64,000 bases of DNA from Bursaphelenchus xylophilus (lineage: Eukaryota > Nematoda > Chromadorea > Rhabditida > Aphelenchoididae), in assembly GCA_904066235.2 (NCBI GenBank), contig CAJFCV020000003.1, positions 10,354,001 to 10,418,000 on the forward strand, read 5' to 3'. The translations under genes and the position numbers were made by a program. Shown piece after piece: positions 23,608-38,600 of this stretch. Below the pieces are notes generated by a model, which was not told where the DNA came from, searched no databases, and saw only the letters and a program-made list of their open reading frames with translations. Every line of letters starts with the position of its first letter. The first letter of the stretch is position 1.

Positions 23608-26600
23608 CTTATATGGATCGTAGTCTCTGCGCGGGCGCTCTTCGATTTGAGCCATTCTTCGTCGCAGCTCTTCCTGAAACGAGGCGAAATTTGGATGACA
23701 AATGAAATGGTTTGAATATGACGTGATGCGATTATGAATATGAAAAAAAATTTTTTGGGAAAAGCCAGTTTTAATCGAGGTCAGCGGGGGAAATGACAGG
23801 TGAAGTGGGAGTTCTAGGGTAAAACATTGTATAACGTAACGCAAAATGCTGTATGCAACGGAATCTTAAAACTTGGATAATTACTGAGGTATCCGATCCT
23901 AAGCAGGCCACATGTCAAATCTTGAAAATTTGAATTCAAGGAGAAATTCTGATTTTTGAAAGTTTTCCCGTTGGCTTAAAGCTAACGAAAAATCGTTGTT
24001 TCAAAATTTGAGCCCACACTTTTCGGTCACAGCCCAGACTGTCGACGGTCTTCTTCCCAAGTAGATATGACTTTTCTGGACCGGGCCGGGCCAACCGCGT
24101 TTTCTGTGCGGGACGAGCAGGCATTTTTGGCCCGGACCGGCAAATTGAGTCTAGTCGAAAAATCAAAAATTTGTAGTATTAAAAATGGATAAATCAATAG
24201 GGAATATTTTGTAGATGTTCGAAATACAATAAGGAAATGAAAGCTGTGACAATTTAGCGCACTTTTTTTATTGTTTTAGTAAAATACTCTTACAGGTTTA
24301 ACCATGCCTGGCCTGACTTTCAACGAGCAGCCTTGGCGCGGTCTGAGAGCCAGGTCAATTTGCGGGCCGACGCTTTGAAATGAGGGGGTCTCCAAAGCTC
24401 AAATTTTCAAAAAAATGCGAAAATTTTAACATCGTCCTATCAAAAAATCTCAAAGCTTTTCATCTAATTTTCAGAAAAATATTCTCAATTTTCAGCGACT
24501 TTCATTGAATGCTATCAGTCCCACGGTACACAATACTTCCTTCTCGAAAAGTTTCATCAAAGCTTGTGGACCGCATTCCAATCTATTTACATGTCAATAT
24601 CAACTGCTCAATAACTATTCTCCAACCTTTAATCCGACTACTAGACCACTCATCCCTTTCCAAACCCAAATACCATGTAACCATTTGAATATCAAATCGA
24701 ATATTACAAATAAAAACAATATTCCGACTGGTCTCTGCACAATGCCCGACAAAATTTGGAATGCAAATCCGGTTCGTAATGGCGCACTCGAGATCTGACC
24801 GCAAAACGATCAGTTTTGTTGTGCAATTGCAGTTCCGAACTTTAATTGCCTTAGAAAGTAAAACAGTTTTTGTTCCGAGTTCCTCAAAAATATGAACGAA
24901 AAGAACCTTTAGGGAATCGTTGAATAAGGAAGTTAAGTAAAAAAATCGAAAAATATAAGTTTTTTTTAAAATACGCTTTGCAATGACACTTCATAGCATT
25001 CATTTTTTGGAATCTGGCGGCTTAAAAATGATTTTTCCTATTCACAAAAGTCATATAAACACATCAAAAAATTTGGAATATTGCATAACTTGCGATGTCT
25101 AGACCTCGATTGCCCCCGCTAAGCGTTCCAAATGTCGTCAAAATCCAAAACGGACGGGATCTGCGGCGTAGAGTAAGCAGAATGAAAGCCGGGTCACATG
25201 TCCCTTACACGTCTAGCTACCTCTCCAAACTAACGTAGTTGAAGCTATAAGACTTCAATTTCCGATCAGATAATAATGCCATAATTTTTCTTGATTCCAA
25301 TTTTACTTTCCAAAAATCCTTGCGAAAGAATTTTGTTACATTATATTTTTTGGTCAATTGATACTGCGTTGAAGAAACGTATAGACGGGCCAGGAAATGC
25401 GCTGGATTGACGTGGCTCTCCTAATCCCGCCTGATCTCCCAGGAAGAAAACCGTTAAAACTTTTGGCGACCCCTGACAGGTGTGAGCTGCAACTTTCAGG
25501 GATTTTTCCGTAGCCTGTTCACAGCGCATGTAAATTTTGAGGCAACTAGAAAGGCTCTCTTTTAAAGGCTTTTCTTCTAAAGACCATAGATCAAAATTAA
25601 AAATATCCCATAATATTCTCGACATACCTCAATTCTACGATCAAAGTCTTCCTGCGTTTCTTCGAAGCGTCTTCTACCGTACTCCGATGGTGGTGGCGCT
25701 GAGGGCTCGCGTTTTCGAGTTGTCACCTAAATTTAAGACTTCGTATTGTCGCAGTCATTTCAATAAAAATTCTTTGCTAAACTAAAGAGAAAGGCGTATG
25801 ATGACATGACAACTAATGCCACAAGACCTTACCGTATTGATACTGGTAACAGTTTCTTCGAACCGACTTTCATCACTACTCCTCCTCCTTCTGACCGGTC
25901 GACTTTCCCGCGAAGTCGGGCGAACTGGCTCAAACTCAATGGCCGGGATTTCACGACCTCTTCGCATGATGTCCAAAGGCCCGGAATATGGCTCGACAAG
26001 ATGCGAAAGATACGAATATTTGGTGATGGTTTTGTATTGGCTTTCGGTGAAGCGATGACGCGGCGAAGGCTCTATTTGACGGGTGACTGTGGTCGTTACA
26101 GTCTCGTCGGTCCGCTGAAAAAATCGTAGTACACAATCTTACTGTAGTATGTATAAAATTAACGTTTCCCCTTCCAATGACCGCTAATCCTACAGTAACA
26201 AAATGACCGATTGACCCCGAAAAGATGCAAAATGGACTATTTCTTTCAATTTCAATCAAGCGAATTCCTCGATTAGTGTTTTAAGCTGATTACTGAAGCC
26301 CGAGGAGACAGCTTGATCCGGAGAGTCATGTATAATACGAGAATGCAACAAAAGACGTTATGTATAACTCTTCTTTGTTTGCGGAAATATCAGTGATGTC
26401 TCGGAAAAAACGTGTGTTTCATAGGTGACTAGTTAGAGAGACAGTTACGTAATATCATAACGAAATTTTTATAGGAGACTTTAGGTCGAAAATATAGTCT
26501 ATAAAAGGATTTTCAGGCCTCTTGAAGGCTAAAACACGACAAAGGATGACAAAAAAGTATGAATAGCTACCTTAATCTTGCGTTTTTTGAAGAGGTTCAA

Positions 26601-29600
26601 GTTAAAAAGATCTTATAAGGCTCTGAAAGTTTCTTGCAGTCAAAATTGGCCCATTATATTGTTAACCCAAGCTTCAGGTAGGTATCCCTTAAATTCGTTG
26701 ACCTAGAAATGCCTTACAGTCCATCTACCGTACCCAAAGCACCACGCAACTTACCAGTTCCGGACTCTCTCTGGGCGTCCGCTCCTCCACTGCCTCCTCG
26801 TCCTCCTCATCCACGATGCTCAACTGTTCTTCCGCGTACATGTCGGTGTGAGGCCGTCTTCTGCGTCTAATCTCCATCTCCAGCTCCTCTTCGTACCGTA
26901 TGTCCTGGCGCAGTCGGTCCAAGTAAACGCGCTCATCGCGCTCCTCTTCCAGCTGGCGTTGTTCGCGCTCTCTGGCCAGCCGATCCCTTTCGTCCACGTC
27001 TTGGCGAATCTTGTCCAGGCGCTCCTGATCCGCCCGTTCCAGTCGCAATCTTTCCTCTTGCTCCTTTTGCTCTTTCTCTCGTTTCTCTCTGATCTTCTCG
27101 CGTCTCTCCTTCTCGGCCTGTTCTTTTTGCAGTCTTTGAGCCTCTTTTTCCTGTTGCTCTCGGGCAATTCGTTGTCTCTCCTCGAATTCTCTGGTCTCTC
27201 TTTCGATTCGTGTGATATCTTCGCGCTCTCTGACCTCTCTTTCTCGAGTCTCTCGTTCTTCTCGTTCCCTCTCGATTCTCTCTCTCCTCTCATGCTCTTT
27301 TCTGAGTCTCTCTTCTTCTTCCCGTCTCTCTCTTTCCTCTCTAATTCTCTCTTCTTCCTCTCTCCGTTCGTCTTCCTCTTCTTCAACAATAGTTTCTACT
27401 ACCAACAATTTTTTCGCCGAATCTGCAGGTTCGATCTTCTGAATATCCTCGGATTCCACGAGATCAACACCAATGGATTGCTCTTCTTTCACGACCACCT
27501 CTTCCACTGTCCGATGTCCAATGGGCTCGGGGTCGGTGAGTTCGCGGGCGTGCCCGGATTCCGAGCGGACGTGCTCCTCAATGTCGCGCGCCACTTCCTC
27601 CGACTCGACCAGCTCATCCGCGGGTGCGCGGACCGTTTCAACTCTCTCGGTAGAACTCTCCACCCATGTTTCCCCACTTGCCGGCCTACTGTACCTTTCA
27701 ACGACCTCGGTGGCCACAGTAGGGCGATCTTCTTTTGTGGCCCGAGCGAGTTGTGGGCCGGGCTTTTGCTCGTACTTCTCGGTGATGATCTCTTGTTTGA
27801 CCTCCTTTCTCAATACCCCCGTATAGCGAGGTTTATAGGGAGTGGGTGTTGACGATGCCAATGGCGAATCTCTTGCGTCTCTGGCATCACGTTCATATGT
27901 TTCTTTCTCCTCGATCTCCGAGCGAAAATGTTGATCGTAGTCGCTTTGTCGGGATTCTGATGACACTGGGAAGTTTGTAGAATCAGGATAAGCTGGCAAT
28001 GGACTGAACGTTTCGTCATGTTGTCTTGAAGTATCGGCCGAGGAAGATCTCGGAGCCGGTGAGACTCCTTGCGAGCCGCCGCCGTATTCTCTAAAGCGCT
28101 TGGATTGTTTCAATATCTCAATTTTCTCTCGGAATTGTTCGCGATGAGGATCTTCGTTTGACGGAGTGTTCAGCGGAGTCGGTGAAGGCTCCAGGCTCTT
28201 GGGATGGCGTCGATAAAACTCTTCGTGAGTCTCGCGAGTAGTTGTAAAGTATTTCACCTTCGGTCTGGACGCTTCTCTAGGGCTGTCCGTCCTTGGAGAA
28301 ACGTGAACTCCAGTGATGACTGCACGAGCCGCCTCTACACTTGGTTTGCCGTCCAAATTAACAATTGCCGGCTCTGGCGGGACAATACTGGTGCTAGTTG
28401 TCTTCTGCTTACTAGCTTCTTCTTTCAGCCTTCGAACTTCAGCCTGATACGTTTCATAGTCAATCTGCCGCAATGGCGTTGGTGGAGACCGCTTAAATTC
28501 GGAAGGCCTACTCTCAACGTCCACCGTGAGTTGACCTGGCGGGGGTGCTGAACTGTGACGTGTTTTATCGTCGCCATAAGACTTGAAATGATGAATCTGA
28601 GAGGTGTGGTAAGGTTGGACCTCTGTCTCCATTGGCCGGCGTCCTCCGAAAGTTCGGGAGTATCTCTCTTCCTCTACAATATGCTCTTCTTTTATTATGC
28701 GACGTCCGGGGCTGATGGCCGCGGGTTGAGGGGAGATTTGAGGGCCTTGGGACTTGGTGGAGAGGTATTCGTATTGATTGGCTAAAAAGATAGTAAATTA
28801 TTCTTATTCAGAGATTTCTTTTTCTTCAAATTTATTGAGGTTCTACGGAAGATATAGTTGATTTTTTTACTGTTAGAAAAAAATATATCAATCGGTATCA
28901 CGTATTTTAAAATGATTTAATCATGTTTCCTCTATTATTAGAGAAAAATTATTTGACCTTGCCGTATTTTACAAACTTGCAAGGACAAAAAAAAATAAAA
29001 AATAAATTGTTTTTTCCCAAACATCCTAAAAAATTGGCTGCTAGGAAAAGCGGCTTGTTTGCGCAAAGGTTTGAAAAAACAATACAAAAAACCTTGTTTA
29101 CGCGACATTCAGATCATCATGACCTACAGATCAACAAGAACAACTATATAGATAAAAAATTACGGATCATCTATGTATAACTATAGCAAGTCTAGTAATA
29201 TGAACAAAAATTTTTTTTGATATAGTTAAAAGAAACTCACAGTCATCGTATTTTCCGTAGTTGATGGTGCCATCTTCGTTGTACCGGGTCAACCCTCGAG
29301 GCGATACTCGGCCCACTCTTTCTTCCGTTCTTTCAGCGGCACTTTCGGGTCGAGATTTGCGAATCGGACTGCTGGAATGATACTCGCTGACGTGACGCTC
29401 ATATGTGACATGATGCTGCCGACCTTCTCGCTCATAGTTGTCTTCAACGCGCTCGTAAACACGACCTTGATTGTGGACTTGGGGCTCGGGTCTGAAACAG
29501 GGAAATGAAAATGTGATTTTTGAAGAAAAATTCTAGATTTTTTTTGTGATTTCGACCGTTGAACTTTCTTTGGTGGCCAAGATTTTTTTTTTTTTTTTTT

Positions 29601-32600
29601 TTTTTTTTGATTTTGATGAAACTTGGTACAAATTAAAATTTATTCTTTCCGAGGCATATGCGAAATTAGTACCCTTCACGTTGCTAAAATTTTCAAATAT
29701 TGATATTAATTCGTGACCTTGGCCCATGGCCAACATGTGTGCAAAAATTATACTAACAAAATGTAAGCAAAAAGTATCGCACGTCAAAAAAAAGTGAAAT
29801 AACAAAGAAAGTCGGATCATTGATTTTTGACGAAATGGCGCCGGATTGTCACAAAGAAAACTTTCCCAGAGAAAAATTTTTTTTTGAGAAAAATGATTTT
29901 TCGAATTCGATAATGTGGCACTTCGCAAAAAATCAATGATCCGAGATTTCTTGTTTTATTTTTAAAATACGACGACTGCAATTTTCCAGAAAAAATGACC
30001 ACTTTGTATGTGTGACAAACCCTTGTACTATTTAACCTGTCCATAAAAAAAATTTCATACAACAACCCCGCTCTATAAAAAATAAATTTGTTGGCCCCAT
30101 TGTTGTAGAGCTCTGACTCTATTGAAAAGTTCTTCCCCTATTTAACTTACAGTAACTTATCCGGAAGAACAATATCTTCCAAAAGATCAAGACAATTCTG
30201 AACACACTGCGATTTAATGAGAGCGGAGAGGAAGCTCATTAACACCGGAAATTTATAGCGTGTAATATTTGCATAGCATATGCGTAACGGAACTTTCACG
30301 GAAATACGGGATAATCTTATGTAATGGCGAGATACGCAAACATAATTTTTACGGAAAAAAGTATATTTATTTTTTGTAAAATACGCCTTTACTACTCGGA
30401 TGATGCTTACCTAAAATACCCAAAGTCAATCAAATATCGTATCACAACAGCATTTATCACACGATTTTTGTTACATCTTGGCATTTTTAGATAGGAATTA
30501 CAGTCGTAATAATATTACTATAGCAATCCAAATTAAAAGCAATTTTTTTTCAATCAATTTTGGTTATTATATAGTAATGATTCCTGAGAATACAATAAAA
30601 ATCGGGAATATTGTAAAGAAGCCGTCTGTAATATTGTTATTCAGGCTTGAATGGGAAATATTGGAAGCAACCTTTTAATGGCTATAGCGCTGATATTTAA
30701 GTTTTTGATTAGAAAGTGTTGTGAAATAAGTTGATTTTTTAGTTGATTTTTAGGGCAAAAGTTGATGAAAAAATTCAAATTTTTTGCAATTTTTTCTTTT
30801 AAAATTTGAAGTTCAATTAGTCAGACGTTAATTTTTTCTATAAAAAAAGATAAAATTTTGCGATGCAGAAGCTTAAAGTTATAGTGAAATTTTACCTCGC
30901 CGGCTCCTCATTTCCTGTGCTCTCTCGTAAAAAGAAACTATTCTTGCTTCGGGTCATACAAAATTAGAATTTAATTTAAGATACCAAGTGTAACATATAT
31001 ACAAAAAAGTTTATTTTATATACATTATTCCTTAGTTAGACTGACAAATTGCAAAAAAAAAATTTCCTAATTTTACATAAAGTATAGTCAGCAAAAATTG
31101 CCAAATATCTCAGCTACTCCTGTTACAAAAAAGGGGGATAATTTTTAGTAATTGCTATGTAATCTATGTACATCATCTATGCAAAATTTGAAGCAAAGAC
31201 CCCCATCATATCTCAAGCAACTCCATTCTAAACTTACTCTATCTCATCAACTTCCAGACAAGCCATTTACAACAATTTTTGACCAAAATATCGGTCAAAA
31301 ATCGCTCTCATTAGTAAAATACGCCTCACAAATATCAGCAGATATTTTAAAAATCCGCAGGAGGCTTGAATTTCATATTTCGTGGGGAATAAAATCAAAT
31401 TTCCTTATGCAAAATCACTCGCCCACCTTGAATAAACAATGTATAATACCCTCCAAGATCAGCGCGATTACTCATTTCTGGTTAAACAAAACGTCAAACG
31501 GCTTAATAATCGAGCGCAAAGGTCAAAGGTAAACTTTTGAAATCAAAGTTTTGAGCTTTGAAATTTCAAAAATTTTTTTGAAAAATGAAAAAAAAAGAAA
31601 AATCCGAGTAAAACCCCAAAAACTGGTCTCAAAAATGGACAGTTACTCAAAATGACGTAGAATTTTTTGTTTGTCAACGTGATTCTTTGGGGGTTTCAAG
31701 TACTCTTGACGCCGACTACGTGGGATGGATTTTGCAAATATAAAAATTCTGAATTTTTCGCATTTTTTATTATTTTTAAGAAAGATTTTACTTTTTTCCT
31801 TATACGGCAAGTATTTGACATGCTGAAGACATATTAAAAAATACAAAATGTCTTTCAAATCTTACCTTTCTTCTGTTTTCACCTCTCTTTTTCTCAGCTC
31901 TGCCTCCTCTTTCCTCTTTTTCTCTGCCGCTTCTCTCTCTTTCCGTTGTCTCTCAAATCTCTCAAAAATGGAAGTTGTATGTGTAGTTTGCTCGGTTGTT
32001 GGCTTCGGAGACACTCTTTCGATTTTGACTGGCGTAGGAGATGTCGATTTTTGATCAGCTAGAATTTCTCATTACATAAATGATTGGAGAAAGCGATCCA
32101 TTTTTAGCGAATCTTGCCAAGAAAAGGGGATATTTATTTCTACTGTAGAATGTAATATTTTTAGTAAAAATGATTTTTGCCACGCTTAAATGGCAGAGAT
32201 ATGGCTAAAAACTTTTTTTCTCTTTATGACCCGGCTATCCACATTTTTCACACTCACTCGGTCGCAAAGACCGTTGAGAAACCCGGTTGCCCCTGAAAGG
32301 CGCAAGCTAAAATTTTGAGGGATTGCTATGGGGCTTAGACCCAAACTGTCCGCAAAAGCTAAGAAGAAAATCTGAAAGGTGTACTTGGAGAGTTCCCGTT
32401 CTGGAAAGGCCCGAATGCCAATTTGTCTTTTGATGCCCAAATACTAGTTTGTCGGGAAAGTAATGAGTGCAACGCGGCTACGTCGATCGCGCCGCTGAAG
32501 TGAAAAGCAATTTTATTTTGTCGCTACACAATTTATTTCCTCGGCGGCGGCGATATTTTTGAAGTAACATAGTGCTCATTATTTTCCCGACAGACTGATT

Positions 32601-35600
32601 TCAACTTTTTTTATTTAGTTATACTCACCCTTGCCTCCATGATGATGATGAAGAGTGGTCTTGCTGTGCGTGGTGACCGCAGTTGTTGTCTTGGTTTGCT
32701 CCAATTTCCGTTTTCCCTTTTCTTCCAGCGATTTCAACGCTGCCGATTGGAATCCTCTCACGCTGCCTTTGGGGCTACTCTGAGCTGAGGTTATTTTGTA
32801 AATTGGTGGTGATGACTGCGGAGAAACTTTTGGACTTTCAATCCGTCGTAGGCCAACTGGGACGTTGGTGGAGCGCTGATAAGTTGTTCGTGCTTCGTAT
32901 GAGGTATTTAGCTGGAAATCAGAACGTAACTTTGAAGGTTTTTGAGATTTTTTGCTATTTTTGTGAGACTTTTTTGAAAAGTTAGCATACCTGTTTAACA
33001 TTCAGCCCGGTTCCGCGACCAGTCTCAATGTCTGTTGGTTTCCTCTCCCGTTTAAACGGCTCTTTGTCATAGACTTTGTAGGTCTGTCCGACCTTCCCAT
33101 CGCCGCTCCAGTAGGGTTTTTGCGCATAGACTGGGAATTGCGTGTGCTCAATCATGTCCGAGCCGACCTCGCCCAACGGTGTTTGGGCGGATCTCAGGAC
33201 GGTGGTGACGTGAGCACTCTGCTCGGAATGTTCATGATCTAAAAGTTTATGGAGGTTAGGGGATTTCCTTTATCTCAAAAAATCAGGATGGATTGGCATT
33301 GAAAGTCTCATAGGATTATATTATTATATTTTATTATAGTAATTACGTTTATGCAAAATTTTGAGAAAATCTGAAAAATTGTTGGACTTTATGGCAACCT
33401 AGGAAGTCTTCGCCATAAAAAATTAGTTTTCCATGAGAGTCATCGGTGGAAAATAAATAATTTCCAGATTATTTTATTTTATTTGGTTTTGACATTTCGC
33501 TTGGACGAAACTCCAAAAAGGGCGGAGGCATTTCGATTCTCTTTGAGTTGCTGTGGAATTCAAACACAGAATATTATAGACCAGCTGACCGGTATGTAGT
33601 CAAAAAAATAAGTGCTTCGGATTCATGCAATGTCAAAACGGATAAAAAAATAAAATTCTGGACTTTGCCCTAGATAAAATTCCAAAAATTCAAACCGAAG
33701 TCTTATCGGTACTACTCAAACACCGAGATGTATAAAAACAAGGAACTTTGTAGTCAGTTAGAAAAAATTATTTTTTGTAAAAAAAAAATACTTTTTAACC
33801 AATAAATTTTCAGACACTTACATTGATAGACCATTTATAGCGAAATAAGATATTTTCCTCCAAAATATCCGGAAAGTAGAATACGAATACTACACCGCAA
33901 AGAAAGGGCTGGAAAAGATATCGGCAGCTGAATTTTTCCCACTTTTCTTTTCGAGAATCAACGCAAATAATGATAAGAATATTAGCGCGTCCGTTTTTGG
34001 ACAACAAAAAAGTTTTTTCGCGTGATTACGAAACAGCAATGTGAGCAAAAAAATGTGACAGTTTTTTTGGAGGGAAAATCGTAAATTTCAAAATTTTTGT
34101 CACAGATAGGCTTTATTGGAGGGTTCGCTGAGTGTGGGAAGCGTAATTATTTTGATAACGCTGGAATTTACAGCATTTTTGGGGGGAATTGGGCGTTTTT
34201 ATAAACAAAAATGTAAGAATGACGTCATAAAATCAATAAAAATTTTATTTTCTAAAAAAAAATACAAGTATTCATAAGGTTTTTGGTTTCTTTTTTGTTT
34301 TGCTCCGATTGACTTGATTTTTGGCATGAGGGTTGCTTAAGACTGTCTCATCATAAATTTGAAAAAAAATTTCGAAATTTTCAATTTTGAGTGACCTATG
34401 ACGTCACGAAAAGTCAAAACTTTGAGCTACCATATCTCGCTTTGTTTTATAGGTATCGACTTGAATTTTGGTTTCGTCGCGTATGGTACATAATGGGACA
34501 ATCACTGTCGAGATTTTTTCGAAATTTCAAAATTTACAAAAAAAATCTCAAAAAATGACCTTTTTTCGTAAACGTTTGACGCGTCCAGCTTTATTGAAAT
34601 GCAAGCTTCTACAGGTCCATATCGGAAAAGCAAATTCATAACTAAGAGATATCTCAATGTATGTGTAGATACGGCCATGTACAAAGTTACACTTCCAGAA
34701 AACCCCGTCATGATGACGGATTTTCTGCATTTTTTCGATTCCATTGAATTCTACGTACCAAACTTCCTATTAGGTTGTGTCTTTCTTTTTGTAGTGCACT
34801 TCGTATTTTAGCCATGGCTTACTGTAAAAAATACGATTTGCACAGTGCAAAGTTCGACAAAATGGTTCTCGGCTCCCAGGTCGAAATTCAAAAAAATCAC
34901 TCGCAAATCTTATTTTTTTTGCCCGAAGATTGTCCCCAAACTTTTTCAGAACATTCTACGTAGCCATCTCCTCAAACAAATCTCCCGACGGAAAACGCAA
35001 TTTTTCGAAATTTTCAAAATTTTGACTTTTTCAAATTTTTCTCCCTGATGAACAACAACGACGTCAAAAACGTCCAACTATGGTTTGTAGAGCTCAAAGA
35101 GGTCTACACATTACCCGCTTACATCTTCAGCGTATCTTTAAAATTACGGTCGTCAGAGCGGCCGGAAATTTCGGTCGATTTCTGGTGCACTGTGCGAAAA
35201 ACATTGCCCTCAGGGCAATAAGTGAGGTGGAGAAAATTGATCTCACGGGTACTATAGGACACAAAATGAACTACCATCGTGTCAAGTTTTAGCTTTCTAT
35301 CTCCAATATTCCGTGCGCACTGTGGCTCAGAAAAAAAATTCGAAATTTTGCCCGAATTTCGGCCCTGAGGGCTTGAAACGGATTTTTTTCGGATTTTTAT
35401 TGCCACTATCGTATTCAGCATAGCAAACTGACGTAGAAACAGGTATCGACTCCTAAAATACGGACAAGGTGAAAAGGCAGTGTTGAAATTTCCGAATTTT
35501 TGGATTTTACTTACTTTGACGAAAGTTACCATAGCTCGGGAACAAGGTCGAAATTCAAAAATCGCCTCGGTTAAATGATAGCGAGTCGCAGTATCACTCT

Positions 35601-38600
35601 ACAACCGGAATATAGGAGATGTACAAACAAGTTATGAACGCAAATCGTGTGAACCCCGGAGGCACCCAAAAGTCAAAATTTTGTAAACCCGATTTTTCTC
35701 TAAAATTTCCAACTAAAATTCGTCTAAAAGTTACATATTCGGAATCTCCATGTCATTTCGGACATGGTCGTATCTTTTCCCCCGGTGCTTTTAGTGCAAC
35801 AAGTGCCAGTTTTGAAAAAACGCCCACTTCCATGACCGAAAACACAAGAAAAGAGCGCGGCGAAGAGAGAGAGCGGGCAGAGAACCGCTTCCTTCTTCGT
35901 TTGGCGGGAGAAAAGAGAGAGTGAGAAAGGTGTGGAGGGTGGTTAGACAAAGGTTTTCCCTTTCGATCCGGGTCAGAGATAAGACGGAGAGAGTGCTGAG
36001 TGTGAAGAGGGTGGTACGGAAACTGTCATCGTGACGCGTAATGACGGGGATTTCTGGATTTTTTCGAGAAATTTTTGTAAAATTATTTTTTTGGTCCTGG
36101 ATTCTCGGGATTTGGCCGTTTTAGGGCCAAATTTGACGGGGAGTTCGGGAAAAATATTATCTAAGGATACTTTTGAGTGCTGAGTCCTTTTTTTAGTTGA
36201 TTTTTGCTTATTTTATGTGATTTTGATCAGCTTTTGGTGGAAGAAAAATTATTTTAGGTAACAAAATGTAGTCCGTGGCGGCCGTAGGCCGTCGCCTCAT
36301 GCCGGCGGGCTCTTTAGTCGAGCTTAGCGATCTGGAACTGACCTGAGCTTAGCGATTAGGGTAAGCTTAACAATCTTAACTTCTCGATCTAAAACAAAGT
36401 CGGCATAGCGTTTTGAGCGCTGCAGCTTTCCACTAGGCTCAGTCTAACGCGTAGCGTTTTTCTGCCGCGGCCGGAGGACGTCGGCAAAGCTTTGGCGAGC
36501 GTTTCTTCCACATAGGCGGATTTACGTTGGTTTTCGACGTTGAACAGGTCCAAATCGCGCGCAAAGTTGCCTTTATCCGCAGAGCTGCCCGAGAGACGGT
36601 AGCAGCCGCAGGCTGCGTTAGTCTCGAGCCCTAGTCAAGATCATTTTTTTTGCATAGCGAAAATGCTAAAAATAGGTCTAGAATTTTTATAAAAATTTTT
36701 GGCGACTGTTGAGTCGCGAGACACTAGTTTTTATGCTCCAAAAATGGGTATTTACCTTTATTTTCACTCCTTTTTTCGAAAAACAACCCGGCTGATCCAA
36801 AAGCGAATAAAATGGAGGAAATTGAGAGTCAAAAAACAAACATAGAGGAATGTAAAAAAAATACAAAGAACTCCTCAGTAATGTATACGACAATTAGGTG
36901 AGTAATTCGGTACGAGAAAATTGAAAATTTCAATTTTTTTGGCATAAAAATTTTAAAAAAAATCTCATTTGTTCTTGCATAAGGCTCAAAAATTCACCTA
37001 ACGTTGTGCAAAGGAATTTAGTAAAGATCGAAAAACCGAAAAAAAGATTACAAAAAAGTGGCCTGGAATCCGAATGCATACAAAAATTTTTTTGTTTCCT
37101 TTTCTCGACTGCAGGCGTTTTTTGAATGGAAACAAATTATAAAAAAAAAACATTTTTTTGGTTTGCATCAAAGGGGAGGCCGTAATATTGGGAAGCCGAG
37201 TAAAAGTAAGGTACAAATTTGACTTATAGCCCAAATTTAGGCACACCTTCCGTACAGTGAATTGAAAGGTCTAAGAATCCATTTTTTTTTAATTTTGGAG
37301 AGCATATGGGATCAGCAGAGAATGCTAGCCACATAATGTTTGGGACATCTCCTATCCGAAGCTGAGCTGTGGCCTCAGCCGATATGGAAAGCTCGCCATT
37401 CCACTACCGAACGTTTGGTAAAAATAAAAATAAGATAAAATTCTCTTTTTATCCATCAGAAATCGTACTGAAGCTTTTAAGATTGGTGTGATGACCAAAA
37501 AAGCGATCAAAAGTCTCCGCCGAATACAGTAGGTTTCGCGTCGGCGGACAAAGAAACTTTTATAGACAAAAAAACCGCCCATAGCCTTCTTTCTAATGCA
37601 AAAAGAATTTTTTGGATATCGTACCTGAGCGCCGAGAAATTGGCAAACACTTTCCGCGGAATTTCTCTGGACACCCTGTAGAAAGACTTCAAGTTCCGAA
37701 CTTAAAAATTTTTTGTCCGCCGTACAGAGGTTTGTCGCTACATCCGTTACAACAAAACCTGTTTACAAATAGTAATTTTAGAGGGCCAAAAAAGTCAGTT
37801 TTAGGCCAAAGTGAGCCTCCATACAATGAAACCCTTCCATAACGAAGAATTTCTGCTTATTCCACCGATTCGTTGCGCAGAATTATGCTTAAATTTTTTC
37901 AATAATTGAAAAAAATCCCGAAGAAACGGTACCACAACGTATTTTACAAATAAAACCTTACCGTTACATTCCGCATGAACCACACTCCGCTGTTGCGGAT
38001 AGTGCGCTGGATTTGTGGATGCGAACGTATGAGCTGTTGTTATTTGCTTCAGCTGAAAATAAAGTTCATATGATTTAGTTTGTTTTCAAAATTTTTTGTT
38101 TTTATAATAGTTTTGGAAATTTTGTGTCGTTTTTAGAAATTTCTGATGAATCTTCACACTACGTATTTTAAAAATAAAATAAAATTAAATTTTTTTCTTC
38201 CAAAAAAGGAAGTGGTAGATTTTCGTTAATAACTTTTGCAGCAGCAAAACTTTTTTCAAATTTTTTACCATGCAATTTTAAATAAAGCTTTGTAAAATAC
38301 GAGCAGGAAAGTATCAACCTGTTTTTTTTTCATTTTGTCCACTCTATGTATATTACACTCTACCTCCAAATCATTATCCTTCGCCTCAAGCTCTTCACGA
38401 TCCGTCAATCTCCGCCGTTCATCATTCAATTCCTCGTCCACAGTCTTAGCCACAACCCTACTATCATCAATACCCCCAATGTTCCCCGCATTATCCACAT
38501 CACTGCTATTTTTGTCCGAGAAATCGAAATAATGCAGAGTTGAGAACGCCGAATTTGGCCGACTCTCCAACGACAAGAACGCTGAATCCGCGCTGTCCAG

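Larger units (their letters stand above)
33239..37961. other. Large intron of the giant gene
   Basis: Contains low-complexity repeat-like DNA (about 34250-35760) with isolated GCAC-N-GTGC sites (34848, 35187), a GA-rich promoter-like island (35830-36030), a compact GC-rich island (36265-36620) and a MITE-C cluster (37700-37860). No exon is supported. Confidence 0.5.

Noticed and set aside
24060..24380. GGCCGGGCC-rich segment similar to the hAT MITE
   Set aside because: No matching inverted ends or target duplication could be found; it may be an old remnant but cannot be bounded.
26848..27852. 334-codon plus-strand open frame
   Set aside because: It is antisense to the ER/K-rich exon. Its Leu/Ser-rich sequence is what the complement of Glu/Arg codons gives, and it has no splice or start context.
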